A DNA stretch of 64,000 nucleotides from Nemopilema nomurai. Taxonomy: Eukaryota; Cnidaria; Scyphozoa; Rhizostomeae; Rhizostomatidae. The translations under genes were made by a program, and so were the position numbers. The notes beneath the pieces were generated by a model, which did no database searches, was not told where the DNA came from, and saw nothing but the letters and a program-made list of their open reading frames with translations. Location of the stretch: positions 124,001-188,000 of the forward strand of contig PEDN01001354.1 in assembly GCA_003864495.1 (NCBI GenBank), in the 5' to 3' direction. Shown in pieces: positions 55,823 through 64,000 of the stretch (its first letter is position 1; each line of letters opens with the position of its first letter).

Positions 55823-56456
55823 AGTTTGAACATAGAGATAGGATAATTAAAACACTAGAGTGCGGACTCCTATTGTTCTAGCCCAATCGAGGGTGAAGCT
55901 TTGTGCGCCATTTTGCAAGAGGTAATGTAGAACGCGGAAGTACTATGGTTTGTATACTGGACCCTCTGATCATGCAAGATGATTTCAAAATATAATCAAT
56001 TTTACGTTTCGGAATCGCAAGAATACATCATCGTCGATAATTTTTGTTTGTGGAAACTTATTTTATCTGCCGAAAATTCTCACAAATACATGATTTGCAT
56101 TGCGCAATCACAGATCAAATCGCATGGAATTTCTCGCATGGAAACCACGTCTCTGGCTGGAGAATTCTTTTCGGAATTCCAATAGACTTTTATGATGCAA
56201 TACTTAACAGCAGCGATAAAATGAATTGGAAGTAATGATGCAGCAATGAACAAATGACGCCTTAATTATTGGTCTTGTCTAAAATAGAATTTTCTGTAAT
56301 TTATTTATATCAATCGTTGGGTTTTTGCAGATTATTTACTCAGTATACGAGTAGAGGGGAGAAAATTGTATTTTATTTTGTGAGAAATGTTTTTTGTTGA
56401 ATAAGGATTTTTTAGTACGCTTCCATGCTGTACTCGTTAGTTCGCTTTGCATTAGA

Positions 56457-56549
56457 ATGCCGAACAACTGTGTTGTTGCGCGTTGTACGCGTCCTTCGAG
56501 AAAGCGACACGAAGTAAGAACTGGTACAACCATTTTCTTTCACAAATAA
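56457..56549 (+). pseudogene. Possible THAP zinc finger start
   Basis: A 30-codon frame begins MPNNCVVARCTRPSRKRHEV and contains TTIFFHK before a stop. The M-P-x-x-C-x4-C start and a later F-F-H are reminiscent of the N-terminus of THAP domains found in P-type transposases. The distal Cys and His pair is not visible, so the call is tentative. Confidence 0.4.
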
Positions 56550-56964
56550 CTTCATGTTTCTGATAGCACAAGTGATATTTGATATACAGTTTACCGAGTA
56601 AATGTAAAAAAAGATTAATTCTTTCACGGGCGTCTTGGGAGGGGCAGAGGGAGAGTGCCCCTAGCATCTTCTTGAAGGAAAATTATACGTTTTCAGTCAT
56701 ATCCGTCGAAAGGATTAAAATTCTGTTTTTTCAGTCCCTCGTAATTTTTCAGATTACCAAACATTACAAGATGAAGCCTCGTATATATATATATATTCAC
56801 TATATGTATAATTTTCTAATCTATCTATAGCAGACGGAATAAAAATGTACATGCATATGCTAGTCTGGAGAGTATGGCAAATGGCGTATCAGCTCAGCTA
56901 CACAATGCACAATGAAATTCAGAATTTCTCCTAAAGGAAAATTGCTATTTTCCTGCCATATGAT

Positions 56965-57693
56965 TTGTTTTGCATGCAATGCATGTTGCAATACCTAGTC
57001 AAGTCACTCTGCAGACTGGCTTTTATAAAACATAATACAATTTTAAGCATAACTACAGCCCAAGGTGACAAAAGTTCCATCTCTGATGAGCCTGATCTTC
57101 CTAACTGCCTGAACCCATTTAAGGATAATGTTCTTTACTACATCTCAGGATTCATTTGCAGAAGAATCCAGGCTTCTATTACTTGCAAAGACTGCCTTCT
57201 TTCAATAATCAACTCTGCTCCAGTCTCAATTGATGATCAAGGTAATTCCTCCATTTCTCTAACAAAAAGAAAAATAGAGGTGGACTTATTAATGCGAGCA
57301 AGGGGGTGTTTGAAATACTGAAGCTATTTGAAAAGCTTTTTACACTCAATGTTTTAGGTAAGAAAGATAAATTCACAACAGAGAGGGGGTAGGGATTTGC
57401 AAAAAATGACCACTGCCTGTTGCCATCCAATGTCACCAAAGGCTGCCTCACTGTTTCCTGACGCGAAACAAAGATGCACCGAAACTGAAGATCCAGGTTA
57501 TGGAGACAGTCATGCAGCACAAATTATAAAGGAAGTTTCAAAAAGATATCTGACAATGCGCCTTCAAACCTATGCTCAACACTACAATAGATGTGTTGAT
57601 TTAGATCCTAAATTTTTAAATTTTGACAAATTAGAAATGTTGACTGATGCATATTTACTTTCTTTCAGAATACCTTGTTCCATCAGTGCATGA
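56965..57693 (+). pseudogene. P/THAP9-like transposase C-terminal remnant
   Basis: The frame at 56965-57321 contains NVLYYISGFICRRIQASITC followed by KDCLLSI, like the C-terminal Y-I-x-G-F-x-x-R...C-x-x-C segment of P/THAP9 transposases. After stops the frame at 57397-57693 has IIKEVSKRYLTMRLQTYAQH, again typical of the very C-terminus. No catalytic core is visible. It is clearly inactive. Confidence 0.65.
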
Positions 57694-58375
57694 ATTGTTT
57701 TAAGCACAATCTCGCATGAATGAGGTGTAGTGCTTTGGTGGCTCAAGGGCTCAGCCTTCAATTAGATGATCAGTTTTAGCTTTTTTTCCTTGTTTCCTGA
57801 GGCGTGTTTTTGCAATGCCTTCAAGAGTCCCTTGCTGTTGTATAGCACAACATCGCTGGTCCTGTTCAACCCTTGGGCAAAAATGTTTTTGATATGTTTT
57901 CTTTAGATCAGTGAAACACGTGTAAGGCAGCCCTCTACGTCGAGTTTAAAGTTATGAAAGGAAATACGAATGGCTCTCATTTATAAAGATACCATAAACA
58001 TTGTTTGTCAATAGGGTAGGAAATTCAACTGCAATGTAACGGAAAGGACCAGAAAAATGCCATGATCCGAAGACAAAATTGATCGCGATTCTTTATATCT
58101 AAGTAAGTGAAATACACATCAATCGGTTACTTCTCGAGAAAATCTAAAGAGAAAAATTTACCACTTACCATTTTAAAATTCGTAACAACTCCAAGAAGCT
58201 TCATCTGTGGATGCATTATGGGTTTTAGGATTGCGCGCTGTCGTTCCTTCGTACATGCCGACTGCCGAAGCATTTTATTTTGTACGGACACGAAAAGTTG
58301 CCAAAATCCATAGATAAGGACACTCAGATGGTAGAAGTATCTTTGCATCTTGCCATCATTATGATATTCACCCGA

Positions 58376-58950
58376 ATTTGATTTGATTTGATTTGATTTG
58401 ATTTATTTATTATTCAAATTCTACTACAATAATAATTGTTAACAAAATACTGATGATAATAACTTTGAAAAATAAAACAACAACGCAATGCAACTAGGTG
58501 TAGTAGAATTCTTAAGGAGGAGCTCTCAAAGTAGGTAAACTAACGAGATGAGAGACTGATGGACTGAAATATTTAGTGGGAAGAAATTGTTAAAGCAACT
58601 CGGTGTTAACTTGTTTATTGATTCAAAAACAAATGTTAATAACCGGAGTTTAAATATGTCATGAAGTCTGAGTAACTTCAGACTTACAAAGATTGGTTTT
58701 GAATGGGAAAAGGCCTTTTCATGTGAGATTGCTCTAACAGCTCTTTTTTGCAGTTTGAAAATAGGGTCAACATATGAGGCAAATGTTTGACCCCCCCAAA
58801 CAATGATACCGTACTGGAGAAATGACATAAATAGAGAATTGTAGATGCATATTAGAGAATCAGTTGGTAAAAAATGTCTGATTTTGAAAAAAACTCCGCA
58901 TGTTCTTGCCAGTTTTTTGAAGAGTTCATTTGACTTGAATTGACTTGAAT
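58376..58950 (-). mobile_element. 5'-truncated CR1/L2-like LINE
   Basis: The minus strand reads a reverse transcriptase C-terminal segment (FFKIRHFLPTDSLICIYNSL, FLQYGIIVWG, LQKRAVRAI, LLRLHDIFKL). It is followed by AT-rich 3' sequence and a terminal AAATC microsatellite (58376-58407 as TTTGA on the plus strand). Such tails are typical of CR1/L2/Rex-like LINEs. It lies inside the P element, so it inserted later. The 5' edge is approximate. Confidence 0.75.
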
Positions 58951-59129
58951 TGACTTGAAAGTTTGCAAATACAATCTTTATTTCCAGAGCAACTTCGTAG
59001 TCCTCCATACTTAACCACCGTCCACGAGCCGTTGTTATTACCTCTTGCAAAATGGCGCACAAAACATCAGTTTGCAGAAGCCTCGTTCGCACTCTAGTGT
59101 TTTAATTATCCTATCTCTATGAGTTTGAA

Positions 59130-59864
59130 AGAAATCCGTAGAGACTTGAGACTTTCCCAATTCAAATGGTGAGGAATTTTAAGGAAAACACGAGTGCAGA
59201 CTGCATTTGCAGGATAGCCATTTGCATTCTGATCACTTCTCATTTCAAAAATGCCTTTGCCGTTGCAAGGCTTGCCTCCGTTACTGGGCAAGCAACCCCG
59301 TAGCCATGGGGTGGCATGGGGTGGTCGTCATGCCACCCCTAGAACAATCAAAGCCAGGTGTTTGCCACCCCTATACATTTCTCTTGGATACTCATAACTT
59401 CTAGGCTTTTAGATAACCAATGCTTAATAGGGCAACTATTCATCTGAAAAATAATTTCTCAACACTTCATAGTCGTACGGCTATGAAAAGAAATAAAATA
59501 AAGTTGTGCCAAGTGCAAACTACACTGTATGATTCATGCAACGTTTTAATGCTTAGCTACCTCTTTGGCTTGCCAAATGTTAGTTTAATTCATTGAATTC
59601 ATAGTTTGTACTATAACACAGATTGCTCTTAAAATAGGGCAACTGATTAAAACCAACTATTTAAAAAACACAATATTTACAGTTCTCTCTCATTTTAGAT
59701 GCTACAATAACAGGGCAACCGTCTCATTCCATCCTTTAATGCTATGTTAAAAAGAAGCTATAGATTATCTGGACTATTTTTTTAATCGTTTAGCCTACTT
59801 TTTGTTGTTTAGCCTTACCACATTAAAATCAATAAAAATCAATTTTCTTTTCGGAGTTTGATTT
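59130..59864. other. Spacer without recognised gene
   Basis: It contains a small cluster of GCCACCCCT/ATGGGGTGGCATGGGG motifs near 59300-59370 and AT-rich DNA after that. No coding or repeat family recognised. Confidence 0.5.
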
Positions 59865-60740
59865 TTAACTTTCGGTTTTTTCATCACTCCAAACCTTCAA
59901 TGCCATATTCAAGTCAATTTTATCGGTCAGATCTTTCTCGCACGCCAATATAAACAAATTGTCGAGTCGCTCATCACCCATAGTGCTTCTTAAAAAGACT
60001 TTGACTATCTTCGTCTTGCTAAAAGTTCGCGCGTCCTTTGCAACACTGACTGGTGCCGTAAAAAGTAACTTAAAAAATAGTCTGTACATCATTAGGAAAA
60101 TACATTTATTTGCAAAAGCATATTGGCAAACCTGATGTACACTTTCATAAGGTACCTTCTGGCTATTCACGTGATTGACAAATATATCCTACTCCATTTC
60201 GCAACAAGCGATATCTATCGACAGAGACGGGGGAACAAGCTGACCTACAGCATTCATATCTTCAATACTGGGCTTTGCAAACGGTGGTTGCAGCAGCTTT
60301 GCTAATGGCAACATTTTTTCTAAACATTGCTTCACGTTTTCGGTGTACTCGTGTATGAGTGAATCAAGAGCCTCTCTAACAGCCTTTCGATAGTATATAT
60401 TAATGGCCAGCGATGCTTCTGTGTCTTGATTCTCGTCATACCTCCTTGGCATTTTTCGTGGTCTGTGAATTCGAGCGTATTCATCTTCTGGGTCTGTTTT
60501 TAAAGTATTTTTGCAAAACTGAATGCAAGCACAGACCTCATTTTCAATGTCGTACGTTCATTCTATCATCGATTCCAGAATTGTAACAGTTTATTTTACC
60601 AATAAAAGCGCATCCAAGATATTCAGCTCTTCTTTTTGCATTGCCAATGTCAAGAGCTTTGTCTTCTTCATGACTAATCGCATAAACATTAGTGCAAAGA
60701 AAAAATCAAACTTCTGCATACAGGGCTTCTGTTTTGTATT
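59865..60740 (-). pseudogene. hAT transposase remnant (ZMYM1-like)
   Basis: Minus-strand fragments in order are TKALTLAMQKEELNILDALL (about 60650), EVCACIQFCKNTL and HRPRKMPRRYDENQDTEAS (about 60440-60540), then AREALDSLI-like text, and the hAT dimerisation end APVSVAKDARTFSKTKIVK and LRSTMGDERLDNLFILACE (59865-60170). Frames are broken by shifts and stops. The order and wording match the C-terminal half of hAT transposases of the ZMYM1-like group. Confidence 0.78.
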
Positions 60741-60884
60741 CCCAACTGGGTAGAGACCATAAATTCAAAAAATCAAGCTGGAGCGAAAAACGTGCGACCT
60801 AAACAAAATTTCCAAATTTGCCTGACAAATATACTAGCAGCGAAATATTTGCCCGACAGAATCCGCTTTTTTGAATATTGGTGG

Positions 60885-60932
60885 GGTGCAGCATCACCCC
60901 CCCCATACCCCCCCCCAGCAGTTTCGCCCCTG
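60885..60932. repeat. hAT terminal inverted repeat, one end
   Basis: On the minus strand the sequence begins CAGGGGCGAAACTGCTGGGG followed by G-rich runs. hAT elements of this group commonly begin CAGGGGCG. The other end was not found, so no target duplication could be confirmed. Confidence 0.55.
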
Positions 60933-60940
60933 GGTGTGAG

Positions 60941-62307
60941 TACTACTAGACACGCCTAGGCCTAGGGTTTACAATATAGACTAGCGACACGCTATTTTTG
61001 TCAATGGATAGAGAAAAAGTAATTTCGGAGTGTTCATTATCTCCTTCTGACAGGTGCCCGTGTCCAAAATGCTCGACAGGACCTCTAGTCTGTGCAAAAG
61101 AGTACCGCGGCACCCGTGAAGTAAAAGAGGCGTGTGAAGCACAGAGAGAAAGGCAATGATTCGTAACCATAAACTTGACATATTCTTAGAACGATACACG
61201 CGAAAACGTGGAAAGCGTAGGTTGCGGAACGTGTGATACGGAGTGAATACGAAGCGAATGAAGCGAATACAAAGGGGATTAGATTAAATAGGTTAATGCG
61301 TCCGTTAGGGTCCAGACTCCAGTACTAGGGCCCAGACTCCAGTACTTGACAAGGCATACGGCAAGCTCGCAGTTGACGGTTCGCGAGAGAAATTCACCTG
61401 TGTAACTGAACACAATTCCTTCAAGGCTCTTGCTCAAAAGAAGCTCTTGCCGGGTTTTTCCATTTCAGGGTCTTAATTTTCTCAGCCGCCCCTGTGTCAT
61501 GACTAATTCATCCTCACACAATCCTTTTTCTGTATACAAGGAACATAGTTTTTGGGGCAGCATGATTTGCCTACTTTGTATTTGTCGAAGCGTATTCTCC
61601 AAACGCCTTGGATTGTAGTGACACCTTTGTCTACATTCCATTGTCACACCATGTCATGCTGACACATCTTTTCTCGCTCCCCAGTCTAGACTTTTCCATT
61701 CAATTCACAGAAAGAAAAAGAAAATTGCTTCTTGACAAGCGAGAAAAGCGCTACAAAATACGTGAAAGTCGCTTTTCGTCTAGACCTTGCCCATCTTGGA
61801 TTCTGTGCTTCAACAGAACTCCTCTTACAAAGAATCCAGAGTTAAAAGTATAAAAACGGAGCTTTTCCCCAGACAAGTTTCAAGAAACTTTATTCAGAAC
61901 TAAAAGGGTTACTTCTATTGATCAATTTGGAAACAATGTGTAAATACAGCCATCTAGATAATGGTATTTCTATCCAACTCCATGTAGACAGGGAGACTTC
62001 GCCTTTTCTCTTGGGTTCTTCTAAGGAGAAGGTATAAGAATCAGGAAGTCTACCCCCGTGCGCCGTAATTACGACATTAATTAAATACATTTGCGGGTAA
62101 GCACGAATAAAAATCCTACCACAGTGAGCATTGTACATTGGACTCATCATGTAGGTTTCATAAGGGTAGACGAGATCAGCCGTGTAACCGTATTTTCTAA
62201 TTGTTATGTATATCAAGCTGTATTGTTGTGTTTTCAAAATGAACACTATTCAATTCTTGAGCTCTTCGTCATCAAATCCAGAAACATATGGAAGTTTACA
62301 ACACAAT
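60941..62307. other. Spacer without recognised gene
   Basis: It contains a minus-strand open frame of 118 codons (61890-62246) and several short ones, none recognised. A GAATACGAAGCGAATGAAGC run near 61245 is a weak repeat. The stretch just before 62308 is the 3' flank of copy 11 and differs from that of the other copies. Confidence 0.45.
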
Positions 62308-63870
62308 CTACAGACTCATACTCTCTGTTTGGCTTTTTCTCTCATTTTTCTCGTTGGCTACATAAACACACTTCACCAAATTAAAATGCGAGAGTATCCG
62401 CGTGTAGAACTTGCGCTTTGATCTACACAGCCATTCCTGAGTGCAGTCGTGATCTTTGACTAGTGCAAAATACACTGGAATCGCTGCCAAAACAATCACA
62501 AGGCAAACGGTACTTTCAACCGGTTTCTTTATGAATGGAGTTATTAGGAGATAAAGGGATAATAATGTCATCATTATCGGGTTGGCGATCCAAACTTTGA
62601 AGGGCCTCGGTAAGTTAGGTTGGCGCATCCGCAGTACAATGACACTTAGTATTGCAAGGCCGTTCGTCAACCAAATAGCAAAGGAGTAGTAGATAATGAG
62701 TCTCTGCGTACCGGCTCCTAGGGCGAGAATCCAAACCACGGTCAGGAGAGAAAGACTTAGTACTGCCGGCAAGGGTGTTCTTCTGTTACTGTGGATGTAT
62801 GACAATGGCTCAGGCAAATGTCCCTCCCGGGAGGCAGAAAGGATAATACGGGATGTTATAAAGAGTGTTCCGTTTATGGAGCTGAAGCAAGAGATGGCAG
62901 CAGCCAGTGGAACTATCAGGGCAACGTTTTTACCAAAAATCTTTGTCACAAATAACGTGAAGACAGTAGACGATCTTGCGATTTCCGAGTGAGTTAGAAC
63001 TGCCAACAGTGACAGATTTACAGATACATAACACACAATAACGAAAGTGACTCCACTTAGAAGTGCTAGTGGAAGATTTCGTTTGGGGTTTTTTAGTTCC
63101 TCTGTAATTATACATACTAACCCCCAACCATCGTATGCCCAGAGACCGTTATAAAATGCAATGCTAAAGCTACCAGCATCCACTTTATCGAAACCATCAA
63201 ACATTGAAGCGTAATTCTGGGTGTGTCCGGTGGAAACTTTCCATATTCCTAATGCAATAAAGAACAGTACTGATATTGACTGAATTGCTGTGAAAAACAC
63301 TTGACTTTTTCCAACAAAAGATGCGCTGAAAATGTTGATGATGGCTGAAATTACAATAGCAGCTACAGCAACACCTTTAACTATCCATGTGCCATCTGAG
63401 GATGTGACGTCATAAAATGGACCAACAAGGTATTCGCCAATAGCTACTCCTACAACTGACATACCAGAAGGAACAGAAAGAGAGACTCTTATCCACAAAG
63501 TACAGAATGCAGCTACTTCTCCAAATGCCTCTTTGATGAAAATGAACTCTCCTCCGGTTTTGCCTAGTGCACACGCGAGTTCGCAGAGACACAATGCACA
63601 GAATATGCAGAAAGTACCAGAGACAATCCAGATCAGAAGTGCCATTCCCATGGTATTTGTCTCTCTAGCTACCAGACTTGGCGAAATGAATACACCGGAT
63701 CCAAACAGAATACCAACCACGTAGGCAAATGCTTGCCAAAAGCCGAGACTTCTTGCAAGCCCTTTGACACTCGTGGAAGACAGTAACAATGAAGCTTGGG
63801 AAGTCGACAGATCTTGAGGTTGCTGCGACGCGAGCAGTGAAGTCGATTCGGAGCTTATGACGGTAGCCAT
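62308..63870 (-). CDS. SLC7 (SLC7A9-like) transporter, intact copy 11
   Basis: This is a 520-codon frame from the conserved start at 63870 with GSGVFISP, NGLWAYDGWG, SREGHLP and ExxxLL. TM3/4 is VPSGMSVVGVAIGEYLVGPF, TM8 is like copy 7 (INGTLFITSRIILS), while TM9/10 is like the 8731 type (LALGAGTQR), so it looks mosaic. The C-terminus is ESMSL instead of ESTNL. The loop at 150-161 has no cysteine. An ATG at 63939 would add 23 codons in a leader unlike the others. Confidence 0.93.
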   Translation of the reverse strand: MATVISSESTSLLASQQPQDLSTSQASLLLSSTSVKGLARSLGFWQAFAYVVGILFGSGVFISPSLVARETNTMGMALLIWIVSGTFCIFCALCLCELACALGKTGGEFIFIKEAFGEVAAFCTLWIRVSLSVPSGMSVVGVAIGEYLVGPFYDVTSSDGTWIVKGVAVAAIVISAIINIFSASFVGKSQVFFTAIQSISVLFFIALGIWKVSTGHTQNYASMFDGFDKVDAGSFSIAFYNGLWAYDGWGLVCIITEELKNPKRNLPLALLSGVTFVIVCYVSVNLSLLAVLTHSEIARSSTVFTLFVTKIFGKNVALIVPLAAAISCFSSINGTLFITSRIILSASREGHLPEPLSYIHSNRRTPLPAVLSLSLLTVVWILALGAGTQRLIIYYSFAIWLTNGLAILSVIVLRMRQPNLPRPFKVWIANPIMMTLLSLYLLITPFIKKPVESTVCLVIVLAAIPVYFALVKDHDCTQEWLCRSKRKFYTRILSHFNLVKCVYVANEKNERKSQTESMSL

Positions 63871-64000
63871 CTTTGTAATACGACGCACAGCGATGTACAA
63901 AATATGGCAGACGAGTCTTTTAGGCGAGTAAATGGACATGCGCGGTTAAGCGATAAAGTTTGTGGTTAGCACGACAATTGATCGTCTTTGCTTTTTGGAA
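63871..64000. other. Upstream end of window
   Basis: This is the leader of copy 11, which departs from the other leaders about 20 bases upstream of the ATG. No further feature. Confidence 0.5.

Larger units (their letters stand above)
55831..59121. mobile_element. P-superfamily DNA transposon, decayed
   Basis: The ends are a perfect 34-bp terminal inverted repeat starting CATAGAGATAGGATAATTAA, with a second inverted block (TTGTGCGCCATTTTGCAAGA) about 35 bp further in. Exact 8-bp duplications AGTTTGAA flank it (55823-55830 and 59122-59129). P elements make 8-bp duplications and have terminal repeats of about 31 bp starting with CA. The interior holds P/THAP9-like transposase traces and a nested LINE. 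The length minus the LINE is about 2.7 kb. The 57700-58370 stretch has no recognised gene. Confidence 0.88.

Noticed and set aside
59300..59370. GCCACCCCT/GGGGTGGC cluster as the missing hAT end
   Set aside because: It does not match CAGGGGCG and lacks the GGTGTGAG duplication expected next to it.
60981..61199. Short minus-strand frames at 60946-61199
   Set aside because: They have no recognisable similarity and low-complexity content, and are probably chance.
61890..62246. 118-codon minus-strand frame
   Set aside because: It is not present in the 3' flanks of other copies and has no domain I recognise. It is mentioned only as spacer content.

Overview
This window is eukaryotic DNA, almost certainly from an invertebrate animal. 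It is AT-rich, has wide spacers, and carries PIF-Harbinger, P, hAT, BEL/Pao, Ty3-like, Penelope-like and CR1/L2-like elements. There are no operons or bacterial signals. A cnidarian (coral or sea anemone) would fit this transposon mix, but the sequence alone does not fix the taxon.

The backbone is a tandem array of intronless SLC7 (LAT-type, SLC7A9-like) amino acid transporter genes, all on the minus strand. Five copies have an intact 520-codon frame (8731-10293, 19712-21274, 35066-36628, 44972-46534, 62308-63870). Two are full length apart from one single-base frameshift (30689-32250, 54015-55576). One is a multi-lesion pseudogene (3731-5268). Three are 5' fragments of about 130 codons (near 13.2, 24.2 and 50.7 kb). 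Two more sites keep only a start-codon relic (16.85 and 27.83 kb). The proteins share a central block (residues about 161-216) that is virtually identical. They differ mainly in TM3/4, TM8 and TM9/10. All lack the cysteine that normally links SLC7 light chains to an SLC3 heavy chain.

The array grew by unequal crossing-over. A unit of about 10.98 kb is repeated head to tail (about 9.43-20.41 kb and 20.41-31.38 kb), and its junction lies inside the 19.7-21.3 kb gene, which is a hybrid of its two neighbours. Spacers come in two recurring types. Type A lies upstream of most genes and carries a CCAAT-like cluster, a small hairpin, a 23-bp CRE-like minisatellite and a decayed Ty3-like integrase relic. 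Type B carries a 27-bp minisatellite and a conserved antisense open frame.

Mobile elements punctuate the array. A decayed Harbinger element with divergent transposase and MADF-like frames lies at about 110-2720. A BEL/Pao retrotransposon (36731-41659) sits in the 5' leader of one transporter gene, is internally deleted, and has a second Harbinger-like element nested in its left LTR. A Penelope-like reverse transcriptase fragment, an expanded 2.4-kb minisatellite and a Ty3-like reverse transcriptase fragment follow at 46.9-50.4 kb. A MITE-like element with long inverted ends lies at 51.3-52.4 kb. A P-superfamily element at 55831-59121 has exact 8-bp target duplications and a nested LINE. A hAT remnant lies at 59.9-60.9 kb. 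I see no tRNA, rRNA or CRISPR array.

Several near-identical duplicate segments differ mostly by one-base indels in short homopolymers, so the single-base frameshifts may be assembly errors rather than real lesions.
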